In this document: positions 22,466 to 33,989 of the stretch, in pieces | Layout: each line of letters opens with the position of its first letter | Position numbering within the stretch: position 1 is the stretch's first letter | Source: Tragulus kanchil | Taxonomy: Eukaryota > Chordata > Mammalia > Artiodactyla > Tragulidae | Direction: 5' to 3' | Assembly: GCA_022376925.1 (NCBI GenBank) | Contig: JAIOJX010000032.1 | Location: 99,068,794 to 99,132,793 of the forward strand | DNA length: 64,000 bases | The notes under the pieces: model-generated | What the model was told of the DNA's origin: nothing | The model's database searches: none | The model's input: only the letters and a program-made list of their open reading frames with translations | Position numbers and translations under genes: made by a program

Positions 22466-23204
22466 GTCTTAGGGTCTGTGAAGTAGCAGCAGTCTGGAGT
22501 TTGGGCATCATGACCTGCTGTCAGATCAAAATGTCAGCACTCTAGTTCTTTATAGGTGAGAGATAGCACCAGGTGTGACCATCTGTCCCACTGTGAGTGC
22601 ATCTCACTCCCAAGGTTCAAGAGGAAATACAATTCTAATCTGGTTCTTTGAGTAATGCCTGCTTCAAGAGAAGAAAGACACAGAGCATTTCCATGCTGGA
22701 ATGTTAAAATGATGACAGCTCCTTTGGGAAGCACCATGACTTGGTGGAACCCTGGGGACCTGTGTCCCAGTTTGGACTCTGTCCCTTGCTGTCTTTGTAA
22801 TATCTGGGACTCAGGTTTTTCACCTGTTAAATAGAATAGTTGTCTATAGTTTACACACCTGTTTTGTGGATTAGGAAGACTTGAAGGAGTGAAGAGCCCG
22901 TCCTTGGCACCTTATCATGCTAAGACCAGGTTTTATTTATTTAACATTTATTGAATGACCAGTTACTAGATGCCAATCTTGTGCTTGGAGTAAAATCATG
23001 ATAGCTAAGGTAAGACCCCAAACTTTAAGAAAATTGCAATCTAGAATAAGACTTTCTATCCTGGGATGGATAAATAGGCTTTGGAGATTTTGTTCTCTTG
23101 AAACTGAATGCAGAAAATGGTACATATATGTATGTGCATTTATCTAGAAAGATATCATTAGGTTCTCCAAGTTAAGAATCACTCTAGGAAAACTTTTAAA
23201 GAAT

Positions 23205-24068
23205 TTGCAAGAGAGCAAATTACAAGCCAGTGGAACAATAGTAAAGCAAACAAAAAACCCCGACAGTACTCTGCTGAGAAAATGCAATTAGAAGATGCCT
23301 TCATAATCACCTCACTGTGGCCCTACCTGGAAAACTTTGACTTCAGGATGTAAATTTCAGGAAGGAGATATAAGATCCACATAACAAATTACTTTCCATT
23401 AGTCTGATGTCAGGAAATTGATTGGGAGGATATGACACAGTTAAGAAGATGCTGAAAGATCACTTACAAAGCGTTCTACATTGGAGCATGTGACCTGTAA
23501 GGTGCCTTGCAACTCTCAGGGTTCAATAGCATGTGAAGGTAATGGTGGTGACCTTACAAACCACAGGCACTTAGAAATACATGCCTCTTCTCTTTTGAGG
23601 TGTGTGTTTATCTGTGTTGGTTGTTGTGCTGCTCCATGTGAGGTCTCATGATTGCGTGTAAAGTGAGAAGTAACAAGCTGGAAAGGTGGGTCGCTAATAA
23701 TGTACAGGAAAACAGTTGAGATAGGGCATTTTGGAGTGGCTTGTTGAGTGCACAGGTGTGTCCCTGATGTTATTAGATATTTCCAAGTCAATTGGATAAC
23801 CCTGACTCTGACGAAGACTAGATTACCAGACTAAGTTCCCTGGAAGCTTCTCTTGTGGGAGGTCCCCTAGGTCCAAGGGCTGCGGCCAATGATAAGTAGT
23901 GTCCTTATAGCACCTTTACATCATAAATTCCAAAATCACAGATGACTATCGGTGTATTCACGCATTGGATATTTACTGAGCACATATCATGTTTCATAAA
24001 CTGTACCAAGCATTAGAGGTACAGGTATGGATATGGGGGAAGGATTGAGTTAATTTATTGAATGAAAA
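23205..24068. other. Non-coding stretch between D10 and D11
   Basis: Single copy. It has no open frame above 91 codons and no domain. 23945-24035 carries the ancient relic phrase ggatatttactgagcacata, and gtaccaagcattagagg follows. The rest is unassigned. Confidence 0.5.
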
Positions 24069-26348
24069 TTACTTAATAGTCATTATCTGATTTAATCCAG
24101 ATACTACTCTTGCAAGATGGATAGCACATTCATTTTAGCATTTATTGGAAACAGACTAAGCAGCTCGTCCAAGGTTTTTGACACTGTTAGATGTTAGACT
24201 CAAGGCAGAATCACTCCAAAACCTGTGATTTCCCCCTTCCATTGAGTCTGTGCCTTTAAAATGCTTACAGCATCATGTGGGGTCCACATATATGTAAAGA
24301 AACACCTGCTGGCCATTGGGAAATGTAGAACATGGCAGGTAGACTCAGTGAGGGGCCAGCCAATTCTAATGTTACTCCCATCTCTCAGGCAGAAGCAAGC
24401 TTCCCATGGCAGAACTCTCACTGGCCCTTTCTCTCATTCTGAATGTCTCCTTATAAATCAGGAGAAAATGCCCCAGGGCCCATGCATGGCTCTCTTGTTA
24501 CCGTAAATCTCGCATGTGAGTGTGGTGAATGGGGGCTTTAGGCAATTATATAATATAAAATGGTTCTTGCCTTTCTCAAGTCTAAAGAATTGTTATCTGT
24601 GTATCTCCGTCTGCAATTTATGGCCATTCTGGATGAGTGAGAGCATTCTCACTGCCACTGCCTATAAATTATGTGCTTTCCCACTCGTGAATATTCCTAA
24701 TGGTTAATCACTATTATTTCTATTTCTATAGGCTATACTCATATATACATAATAAATGTAGGCATGTTGGCTGATGCAGGCCAATTTATCATGACTCCTG
24801 ATTTAGAGGCTAGGGCCAGTGAGGGCAGAGACAGAATTTGTGCTTCTCTGAACAGCCTCTTCCAATGGAATAGGGGCCTCTTTCAAGGGGACTTCTGGGA
24901 ACCTTTGTATTCAACACATACCAGCTTACTTCAAGGTGGTTAAGCTGTAAGAGCTCAAATAATAATTGCTTGTGTTGATTTTACCACACAATTAACTGTG
25001 CAATTGGGTTTACTCTTGCATAATACTCTCATTGTTTCTGGATTTTTAATCACAGCATCATTTCCTAAAATGAGAACAATGTCTTCGTGTCTTGTACGTC
25101 AATATTACAAGCTCTTGTTTGGTGCTCTGTAGATACAGTGAAAGGAGTGTTGTTTTTTAGACAGTAGGTTTTCCTTTTGTCCCTGATCAGCGCTTTATTA
25201 GCAGTGTGTTACTTAATAGTCATTATCTGATTTAATCCAGATACTACTCTTGCAAGATGGATAGCACATTCATTTTAGCATTTATTGGAAACAGACTAAG
25301 CAGCTCGTCCAAGGTTTTTGACACTGTTAGATGTTAGACTCAAGGCAGAATCACTCCAAAACCTGTGATTTCCCCCTTCCATTGAGTCTGTGCCTTTAAA
25401 ATGCTTACAGCATCATGTGGGGTCCACATATATGTAAAGAAACACCTGCTGGCCATTGGGAAATGTAGAACATGGCAGGTAGACTCAGTGAGGGGCCAGC
25501 CAATTCTAATGTTACTCCCATCTCTCAGGCAGAAGCAAGCTTCCCATGGCAGAACTCTCACTGGACCTTTCTCTCATTCTGAATGTCTCCTTATAAATCA
25601 GGAGAAAATGCCCCAGGGCCCATGCATGGCTCTCTTGTTACCGTAAATCTCGCATGTGAGTGTGGTGAATGGGGGCTTTAGGTAATTATATAATATAAAA
25701 TGGTTCTTGCCTTTCTCAAGTCTAAAGAATTGTTATCTGTGTATCTCCGTCTGCAATTTATGGCCATTCTGGATGAGTGAGAGCATTCTCACTGCCACTG
25801 CCTATAAATTATGTGCTTTCCCACTCGTGAATATTCCTAATGGTTAATCACTATTATTTCTATTTCTATAGGCTATACTCATATATACATAATAAATGTA
25901 GGCATGTTGGCTGATGCAGGCCAATTTATCATGACTCCTGATTTAGAGGCTAGGGCCAGTGAGGGCAGAGACAGAATTTGTGCTTCTCTGAACAGCCTCT
26001 TCCAATGGAATAGGGGCCTCTTTCAAGGGGACTTCTGGGAACCTTTGTATTCAACACATACCAGCTTACTTCAAGGTGGTTAAGCTGTAAGAGCTCAAAT
26101 AATAATTGCTTGTGTTGATTTTACCACACAATTAACTGTGCAATTGGGTTTACTCTTGCATAATACTCTCATTGTTTCTGGATTTTTAATCACAGCATCA
26201 TTTCCTAAAATGAGAACAATGTCTTCATGTCTTGTACGTCAATATTACAAGCTCTTGTTTGGTGCTCTGTAGATACAGTGAAAGGAGTGTTGTTTTTTAG
26301 ACAGTAGGTTTTCCTTTTGTCCCTGATCAGCGCTTTATTAGCAGTGTG
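24069..26348. repeat. Direct duplication D11, unit 1140 bp
   Basis: Bases 24069-25208 recur at 25209-26348 with no indel that I can find. The few substitutions include ctggcccttt/ctggaccttt, taggcaatta/taggtaatta and cttcgtgtc/cttcatgtc. The junction agtgtgttacttaat is clean, with at most 2 bp shared. The unit holds no gene, and its frames of up to 81 codons lack recognisable domains. Confidence 0.96.
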
Positions 26349-26537
26349 ACCTCCAGCAATTTACTGTATGTCTCTTGGTCACCATCTCTTCATATGTATG
26401 TGAGGATGGCAGGAACCTTTGACTTTGTATTGTTTAACTCTGATGAAGTGTTTGAGAGTGCCTTGTGTGGCAACTGATACTTTATAGATGCCCAATAAAT
26501 GTTTAACGAATGAACAAATGAATGAATGAATGAATGG
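26349..26537 (+). mobile_element. MIR SINE relic ending in (GAAT)n
   Basis: Sense MIR pattern: tgacctccagcaatttactg, catctcttcatatgtatgtg and aggatggcaggaacctt, then a terminal atgcccaataaatgtttaac. A short tetranucleotide run of aatg repeats follows at 26510-26537. Confidence 0.6.
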
Positions 26538-27616
26538 GACATGACTGCAAACTATTTATAGTTTAATATACAACAAATTATATTAGAGTACAGCTAAGCC
26601 CCAGGAACAGTGGCTCAAGCAAGGTAGAACTTTCTCACATAACCAGAGTGACCAGGCAGCTCAAGACAGTAGATCACTTTGTTTTGTGTCACTGAGGACC
26701 ACTATTCCTTCAGTTTCCTTGATCAGCCACTCCTGATAATAATGTTCTCTTCTGCATGGTCAAAGTTGTCTCACTACTTCCACATCCAGTTTCTGGCACA
26801 TGGGAATGAAGAAAGAAAAGATGAAGGGAAGCAGTTTTTTAAAAAAGAATGCAATCTAGAAGATGCATGCATTATTTTTACATTTTTACTGGAAGTAAGT
26901 CTTAAGACCATATTGAGCTGCCACATACCTGGGCAAAGGTATCATAATACCCAGCTGAAGCTTGGGAGAGGTTATTAGTAAATATAAGAGAAAAAGGAAT
27001 ATGGAGATGATTATTACTCTCTGTCCCACATACCTATAATCAGTCCCATTTGAAAGTCTTAACTCTCTACCTGAAGATAGAAGGCTACCTTATATAATCA
27101 GCTGTAGTTTCAAATGTATCTGTCTTATCTCTTCTTTAGATTAAAGATGGCTTGAAGATTTGGATCCTATTTGGTTATCTTTCTGAACTTTAACACAGGA
27201 TCTGACCCATTGTAGCTGTTCCATGTTGGTTGACTGACTAACTGATGGCTTATAGTATGCCCTTGGATGGATGCTAAGTTAACCTACCACACAGCTTGTG
27301 AGGAATGCGTCAGGGGTGTATGTTGACAGTAAGGTAGACTCAGGACCTGGTGCACTCTGGTCTAGAGGAGCCTGGCTGCCAATGAGCTCTTGATTATATA
27401 TTGAGAATATGGGTAACACATATCTACTTTATTGCCTTTGCTCAGAGCAGAGAGAAAACAAAAATGAAAACACATGACCTATTCCATTTTACAGGTGAGA
27501 AAATAGAGATCCTAAATTAAGTGACTTTCCCAAACTTACCTAAAGAGTTAGTGCATCACAAAGATCACTATTCAGTTCTCCAAATTCATCAGTATCCTTT
27601 TTACTACCCCATTAGA
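26538..27616. other. Non-coding stretch with old repeat relics
   Basis: 26560-26900 resembles an unassigned old repeat (caggaacagtggctcaagca, atggtcaaagttgtctcact, ccacatccagtttctggcac). 27100-27245 is an L2-like 3' tail (aacacaggatctgaccca, ccatgttggttgactgac). 27485-27550 is a MIR-like minus-strand piece (ttacaggtgagaaaatag, agtgactttcccaaac). No gene is visible. Confidence 0.45.
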
Positions 27617-27689
27617 TTTCTTCTGTCAGACTAAAAGTCATGTCAACAATAGCTAGTGTTTTGTTCTTTATAATTTCTACCATTTTTCA

Positions 27690-27835
27690 TATCCATGATT
27701 TCATTTGATCCTTATAACAGCTATTGGAGATGGTATTGTTATTAATATCCCTCTTTAACAGATGAGGAAACAGAGACCCAAAGAGGTGAGAAAATATTCT
27801 TTGCCTGTGAGATGCTAGAACCTCAGATTGTTTGT
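27690..27835 (-). mobile_element. MIR SINE relic (copy at 28812-28957)
   Basis: Reverse MIR order: catttgatccttataacagc, ttattaatatccctctttaa, cagatgaggaaacagagacc and caaagaggtgagaaaatatt. The core aligns well by eye. D12 duplicates it. Confidence 0.7.
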
Positions 27836-28611
27836 ATCCCAGTCTTGCTGGGCCTCTTTTCTGTTGATAAACATATAAATGTCCAAGCGCCTTGTAGATT
27901 GTGAAGCATTTCCAGCTGGAGGCACTGTTATTGCTGGGAGACCCAACTCTGCACTTGAGTCCACACTTGAAAACTCTGCAGTATATTTTAATTATAGCCA
28001 GTTGATAATTCTGGGTTGTTGAGGGGAAGGGGAGCTGTCCTCTGTCAAGCCTTAGAGTTCTGATGGAGGGAATGGCTCCAGGTCTATGAATATTCATTGT
28101 TATGCTAAATGACAGGAGTTGCATTTTCCTGTACTCACCATCATGAGAGTCTCATTGTACTTCTAGTCACTTTACAGCCATTAGGCTGATGGGTCAGAAG
28201 CAATTCTGGGATATCCCAGATAGGGTTCTCTCTCCCCATCACATGGTGACTCTATAACCAAAAACTAACATTGGATAAATGTAAAACCACCATGTCCTCA
28301 CAGGAAGGTTGTCAGGCAGCTGTTGACAGAAAGTTTTGCATTTCCCGTAAGGCTTCTCCAATGGGGCATTGCAGGGCTCAGTCCTTTCATTCATCATCTG
28401 TCTTTGGTTTTTACCCTCAGGAGAGAAGGGTGGGGAGAAATCTTACTGTGGGAAGGACCTTGTTACCCAAAAGTGATCCTTGGGACAGTGGCATCAGTAT
28501 CACCTAGGAGCTGGTTAGACAGAATGGCAGACTATACCTTAGACCCACAGAATTAGAATCTGCCTATTACTAAGGTGATTCTTCTGCACAGTGAGTTCAA
28601 AAAGCACTAGG

Positions 28612-28735
28612 CTAGGAGATCAAAGACCTCACCCTCTACTCTGCCTCCTACTGGCTGTGTAACATTGGCCAAGGCACTTAAGCTCTCTGAACCTCTGTGG
28701 CTGCCTTTTTGGTAAAGTGAGAAAGTGAGCCTTAG
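28612..28735 (+). mobile_element. MIR SINE relic (copy at 29734-29850)
   Basis: Sense MIR core: ctgcctcctactggctgtgt, aacattggccaaggcactta and agctctctgaacctctgtgg, then ctgcctttttggtaaagtga. It is one of the best preserved MIRs in the window. The left copy is cut by the D12 junction and the right copy extends slightly further. Confidence 0.78.
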
Positions 28736-29899
28736 GAGTTTCTTCTGTCAGACTAAAAGTCATGTCAACAATAGCTAGTGTTTTGTTCTTTATAATTTCT
28801 ACCATTTTTCATATCCATGATTTCATTTGATCCTTATAACAGCTATTGGAGATGGTATTGTTATTAATATCCCTCTTTAACAGATGAGGAAACAGAGACC
28901 CAAAGAGGTGAGAAAATATTCTTTGCCTGTGAGATGCTAGAACCTCAGATTGTTTGTATCCCAGTCTTGCTGGGCCTCTTTTCTGTTGATAAACATATAA
29001 ATGTCCAAGCGCCTTGTAGATTGTGAAGCATTTCCAGCTGGAGGCACTGTTATTGCTGGGAGACCCAACTCTGCACTTGAGTCCACACTTGAAAACTCTG
29101 CAGTATATTTTAATTATAGCCAGTTGATAATTCTGGGTTGTTGAGGGGAAGGGGAGCTGTCCTCTGTCAAGCCTTAGAGTTCTGATGGAGGGAATGGCTC
29201 CAGGTCTATGAATATTCATTGTTATGCTAAATGACAGGAGTTGCATTTTCCTGTACTCACCATCATGAGAGTCTCATTGTACTTCTAGTCACTTTACAGC
29301 CATTAGGCTGATGGGTCAGAAGCAATTCTGGGATATCCCAGATAGGGTTCTCTCTCCCCATCACATGGTGACTCTATAACCAAAAACTAACATTGGATAA
29401 ATGTAAAACCACCATGTCCTCACAGGAAGGTTGTCAGGCAGCTGTTGACAGAAAGTTTTGCATTCCCCGTAAGGCTTCTCCAATGAGGCATTGCAGGGCT
29501 CAGTCCTTTCATTCATCATCTGTCTTTGGTTTTTACCCTCAGGAGAGAAGGGTGGGGAGAAATCTTACTGTGGGAAGGACCTTGTTACCCAAAAGTGATC
29601 CTTGGGACAGTGGCATCAGTATCACCTAGGAGCTGGTTAGACAGAATGGCAGACTATACCTTAGACCCACAGAATTAGAATCTGCCTATTACTAAGGTGA
29701 TTCTTCTGAACAGTGAGTTCAAAAAGCACTAGGCTAGGAGATCAAAGACCTCACCCTCTACTCTGCCTCCTACTGGCTGTGTAACATTGGCCAAGGCACT
29801 TAAGCTCTCTGAACCTCTGTGGCTGCCTTTTTGGTAAAGTGAGAAAGTAGAGCACAGGGGTTAGGAGTTCTGACTGATTTCCGACAGGTGCTTTCCTCA

Positions 29900-30735
29900 C
29901 AAATCCAGTGTAGTAAATATCAACATCATTTTGCTGACAAAGTCTATAGGGCCAAAGCTGTGGTTTTCCAGTAATCATGTACAGATGTGAGAGCTGCTCC
30001 ATGAAGAAGGTGGAGTGCTGAATAATTGTTTTTGAACTGTGGTGTTGGAGAAGACTCTTGAGAGTCCCTTGGACTGCAAGGATATCATACTAAAGGAAAT
30101 CAACCTTAAATATTCATTGGAAGGACTGTTGCTGAAGTTGAAGTTCCAATACTTTGGTCACCTGATGAGATGACTCATTGGAAAAGACTTTGATGCTGGA
30201 AAGGATTGAAGGCAAAAGGAGGAGGCAGCAGAGGATGAGATGATTAGATAGAATCACCGACTCAAGGCTTCCCCTGGTGGTCCAGTGGGTAAGGACACCG
30301 CCTTGCAGTGCAAGGGGCGCTGGTTTGATCCCTGGCCTGGGAAGATCCCATGTGCCATGGAGCAGCTGGACCAATGTGTCCAATTACTGAGCCGGAGCTC
30401 TGGAGCGCATGTGCCCAGAACCGGTGCTCTGTGACAACAGATGCCACCGCGATGGGAGGCCCACACGGGCCAAGGAACAAAGATGGATGAAACTAGACAA
30501 ATGAAAGACCAGTGGAAGTGGCCTGCCCACCCCCCTCCCACCCCACCCCCGCCAAAATAAATAAATAAATAAATGTTTAAAAAATAAAAATAATAATAAA
30601 AAAGAATCACCGACTCAATGGACATGAGTTTGAGCAAACTCAGAGAGATGGTGGAGGACAGAGAAGCATGGCGTGCTGTAGTGCATGGGGTCCCAAAGAG
30701 TCAGATATGACTTATTGCCTGAACAACAGCAAATA
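29900..30735 (+). mobile_element. BovB LINE 3' end, split by a SINE
   Basis: The BovB pattern runs from caacatcattttgctgacaa through tggttttccagtaatcatgt, gaagactcttgagagtccct and aaatattcattggaaggact to the 3' end cccaaagagtcagatatgac. A SINE with its target duplication (30250-30618) interrupts it between tagatagaatcaccg and gacatgagtttgagc. Frameshifts and 5' truncation make it inactive. It lies outside any duplication. Confidence 0.92.
30250..30618 (+). mobile_element. tRNA-derived SINE inserted in BovB, perfect 16-bp target-site duplication
   Basis: The SINE at 30266-30602 is flanked by agaatcaccgactcaa at 30250-30265 and 30603-30618, identical over 16 bp. It has an intact B-box-like ggtttgatccctggc, the ggagcgcatgtgcccagaac block, a C-rich ccccctcccaccccacccc tract and an (AAAT)n tail. 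The perfect duplication and low divergence suggest a fairly recent insertion. Confidence 0.95.
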
Positions 30736-31384
30736 ACAACAAATGTTCCATCTTCCTTGAAATCTCTAAGACCTTCTCTTTCTGGAAAAATTACTCAGTC
30801 TACAAATTATTTACCTAGTATCAACAGTCTGCAGGCAGCACCACTCTCAACCTCCTGATATTTACTTCCCTGGACTTAGAAAGACTTGCCTTCCTCACTG
30901 GAACTAAGCCCAGAATCTCTTCAGTTTGTGCCTGAAGTTAAACATTTAGCTTTTCCTGAAGTTTTGCGGTCAAATTCTCTACCCTTGAGCTATACCCACT
31001 AGCCTTTCCTGAAGTTTTGAATCCTTCTGTGGACATTTCAATATTTGTCTTCATCATTACTATTGAGAGATCAGTCTTCTTTATAAATAATTGTAATAGT
31101 CCAGCCTTCCATGGGGTTGTGTTAGATTTGCATAAGGTGGATAAAGTTTCTTAAAGTGTGATGTGAGGCTGTTTGTTCATCGAACACTTAATGAAGCCCT
31201 AATGTGCTCTCCAGACAGAGTGCCAGGCGGAGGGGGAGAGAGCCATAAGAAAAGCACAAGCCTGACCCCAGACCTCAGCACAAAAGCTGGGTCTAGTGTT
31301 TACCAGATTACACCAGGCATGTTCCATGGTCTCATGTGGTCCTGCTTTCCACATTTGTACAAGAAGATGATGTAAAAAGAAATA
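30736..31384. other. Non-coding stretch, no recognisable gene
   Basis: Unique sequence with one 70-codon frame (31163-31375) and no domain. 31165-31320 contains weak phrases of the ancient relic family (ttcatcgaacacttaatgaa, gacagagtgccaggcgg). Confidence 0.45.
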
Positions 31385-31510
31385 AAAAGGTGGGAAACTT
31401 CCTTGGTGGTCCAGTGGTTAAGACTTTGCTTCCCACTCCATGTAGAAGGCATGGATTCGATCCCTGGATGGGAAAGGAACTAAAATCCCATATGCCCTGC
31501 AAAGTGGAGT
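31385..31510 (+). mobile_element. tRNA-derived SINE (CHR/Bov-tA type), 3' truncated
   Basis: The head reads gggaaacttccttggtggtc, then cagtggttaagactttgc, a complete ggattcgatccctgg B box, and aactaaaatcccatatgccc. It stops at about 31507. The central and tail modules are missing. Confidence 0.8.
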
Positions 31511-31844
31511 ATTATGATACATTGTGGAGAATAGCACAAATTCACTCAGCATCTTCCAGGAGCTTGCAGCAGGTGGGGAAACAAGACCAGTTGGGGAATA
31601 AGGCTATGAATTCAGCCTTCCCTGACCTGTGCTGTCAAGGTTTCCTGGGAGAAATGACCTCAAGGCTGAGACCCCTAAGGACAAAGAAGAGTTGGTTAGA
31701 TGACAGCAAGAGTGGAGAACAGGTAGGGCAGAAGAGAGACATTTTTCTGAAAGGATGCTCAGCATTTCAAAGTTTTGAAGATGGTGGATTGAGTAGAGAG
31801 AAGTCTCTAAATATACACTTGCCTTGTTAGATCATTTTTATGGG
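31511..31844. other. Non-coding stretch, no recognisable gene
   Basis: Part of a 164-codon frame (31336-31830) that enters from the SINE. It has no recognisable domain and begins inside repeat sequence, so I do not call it coding. Confidence 0.4.
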
Positions 31845-32420
31845 GCACTGATTGCTGTAAATTGAATGCTTGTGGCCCAACAAATTTCTATGTCAAAGCT
31901 TAAATCTCCAGTGTGGCCTTTGGAGGTGTGGCCCATGGGAGGTAATTTGGTTATGACAGTGGAGCCCTCATGAATGAGATTAATGGCCTAATATGGAACT
32001 TCACAGGTGGCTCAGTGGTAAATAATCCACCTGCCAATGAAGGAGACACAGGAGATGTGGGTTCAGGCCCTATGTCAGGAAGATGCCATGGGGAAGGGAA
32101 TGACAACACATTCCAGTATTCTTGCCTGGAGAATCCTTTGGACGAAGGAGCCTGGTGGGCTACAGTCCATGGGATCACAAAGAGGTGGACATGACTGAGC
32201 ATGCAACACTCAAGGGGATGAAGGGACCAGAGCTCCCCCTGTCATGGGAGCATATAAGAGAAGACAGCCATCTGATCATCTGTAAACCAGCAAGAAGGCC
32301 TTGTTCAAAAACCCATCCACACTGGCACCTTAGTCTCGGACTTCCAGCCTCTAGAACGTCAAGAAAGAGCATTGGTGTGTAACACCCAGTCTACCATATT
32401 CTGTTAGACCAACCAATATA
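31845..32420 (+). mobile_element. MaLR-type LTR (MLT1/MST-like), split by Bov-A2
   Basis: Left half: gactgctgtaaattgaatgct-like opening, caaatttctatgtcaaagct, ggaggtgtggcccatgggag and ggagccctcatgaatgagat. After the SINE the right half continues gcatataagagaagacagcc, aagaaggccttgttcaaaa, cttagtctcggacttccagc, cctctagaacgtcaagaaag and cacccagtctaccatattct. The order matches non-coding MaLR LTRs. No internal region is attached. Confidence 0.7.
31996..32208 (+). mobile_element. Bov-A2 SINE nested in the MaLR LTR
   Basis: The element runs ttcacaggtggctcagtggt, ccacctgccaatgaaggaga, cattccagtattcttgcctg, gaaggagcctggtgggctac and aaagaggtggacatgactga. It separates the atgaatgagattaatggcc and catataagagaag halves of the LTR, so it is younger than the LTR. 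I cannot define its target-site duplication confidently. Confidence 0.92.
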
Positions 32421-33989
32421 ACTAATTCACCTTATGATTTATTTATTTGAATAATCCTGTTTGAATACTGAAAAGTGATGAGCAATTAGCGGGCATTGAA
32501 AAGATTTAATAACAATTACTTTGGCCCAGGATTGAGTAAGCAAAGGGAAGCAGGAAGAGGGCAAGCTGGGACCTGCCCTCCGTGTCCCTGGGGCAGGTTA
32601 TTAACCCTTTAGTCACTAGATATGAAGAGGTCCTGGGGAGGGACAGTGTGCACCCCCTTGGCCACTGGGGGCAAGTAGGGGCTTGTGTACGTTCCTGTGG
32701 AATGGATGGTATGGAGATAGTTCAATGTTGGAAGAACCAATGTGATCCTACCAATATTTACTGCCTGGAAATCAGTCCTGATTGTAACTATATTTCACAT
32801 TCTTTTAAATCCCTGTACTGAGCAGGACTTAAATAAAACCCCTTGTCCTGAGAAATTGCTATTATCCTCAAGAATCTCATGAACTAATGAGAGGACAGAT
32901 TTGAGAGCAAACATCTCAGGAGCAATGTGATAATGGAGCGCTTCCCATCTCAGGACCACCGCAGGAAGCGGGTGTACCAAGTGTCGTTTTCCTGATTATT
33001 CAGAAGGAGACAGGGGAAGTTCGGGTGCATCCTGTGCCATGCCTGAAGTTACACAGCCAATAAGGGGTGAAGCCTAAATACCTCTAACTGTAGATTCAGA
33101 GGATACCATGAAAAGGAATGTCTGTGACAGGAGGCGCTGATTAATTCTGCTTAATGACAGCCAGAGGCCCAGACTGTTCTTTGACGTCACAGTCAGCTGG
33201 CACTCACTTTGGAACCATCTGAACAGGAGCTCATCTCTGCCCGTGGGCAATGTCATGCCCAGGTCCCATGGCCACTGAACCAGCTGACCTTGAGGCTTGA
33301 CAGCAGTAGGGAGGGCCCTGGTGTCCTCCTTTCCCAAGAGAGAAGGACATGTGAGAAGGACATCAGACTGGAAAGGGCAGGGCTCGCTCCGTGACATCAG
33401 AAGCCAGTAAGGAGTGGCCACGGAGAAATAGGAGAGGAAGATTTGAATTCTTTGGCCTGGGTACTGACTTGGCCTCAGTATGTTGGCATGATCAGCAACA
33501 GCTTAAACTTCTGTCGCTTAAGCGGCTGGTGTTTTAGGTGGGGATGCTGTCTTGTTCAGAGCACATGGGACTTAAAAGAACTGCACCTCTGATTTCTGCT
33601 CTTATCCCGTTGTTTTTCTAGATCATCCTCCAGGTCTCTGTCTCCAGCCTCTTCTCTTCATCCCCACTTGCCTCCTTTGGTATCTGGATTCCCAGGGGTC
33701 ACCAAAGACTCTGCTGTAGAACCCGATGCCTTGCTGTGGACTTGTGACTTCTAGCCCATTTTCCTCCTCCTCTGATGAGCAGTTTTTCTATTTGTCTTCT
33801 GGTACTAGTGGGATGCTAGCTGGCCCCAGGCTGGATTGAGTTGACAGGTGTAACTGTTTAAATTGACTTCAGGCAAGCCCTCCCCTCATCTCCATTTCCC
33901 CCCACCTCAGCCATCAGAGAGATCATCTAGGAGAGTCACTTTGGGCTCTTTCTCCACGTGGCTGCCCCTATTATCTCACAGTTCCATAA
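32421..33989. other. Repeat-poor non-coding block
   Basis: About 1.5 kb with little recognisable repeat, a MIR-like piece at 33000-33080 (tgaagttacacagccaataa) and otherwise unassigned sequence, GC-richer than most of the window. Frames reach 115 codons (33074-33421, minus) without recognisable domains. It is the longest repeat-poor, unduplicated stretch and the best place to test for conserved non-coding sequence. Confidence 0.5.
33182..33189. promoter_or_regulatory. Full palindromic CRE-type motif
   Basis: The octamer tgacgtca is a perfect cAMP-response-element consensus, bound by CREB/ATF proteins. It contains a CpG in an otherwise CpG-poor region. A single 8-mer can occur by chance, so this is only a candidate site. 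Confidence 0.3.

Larger units (their letters stand above)
20921..23204. repeat. Direct duplication D10, unit 1143 bp, overlapping D9
   Basis: Bases 20921-22060 recur at 22061-23204. The left unit begins inside the D9 right unit, so the aaagtaggaaacttgagg block is at 19795, 20921 and 22062. The third copy has two extra A residues in the opening run. One C/T difference (tatttatcta/tatttattta) is present near 22940. Confidence 0.95.
27617..29872. repeat. Direct duplication D12, unit 1122 bp
   Basis: Bases 27617-28738 recur at 28739-29872. Substitutions include catttcccgt/cattccccgt and aatggggc/aatgaggc. The left end (gtgagccttaggagtttc) is a shortened form of the right (gtagagcacaggggttaggagttctg). 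The junction sits in ggagttt/cttctg, shared by both parental ends. Confidence 0.94.

Noticed and set aside
30250..30618. Functional tRNA gene from the tRNA-like head and B box
   Set aside because: Only the promoter-like part of a SINE is present. There is no complete acceptor, anticodon and T-arm cloverleaf, and a retroposon tail and target duplication are present. The same applies to the other tRNA-derived SINEs.
33074..33421. 115-codon minus-strand frame as a coding exon
   Set aside because: It is a chance open frame in GC-richer sequence. It has no recognisable domain, and I see no convincing splice sites in phase.
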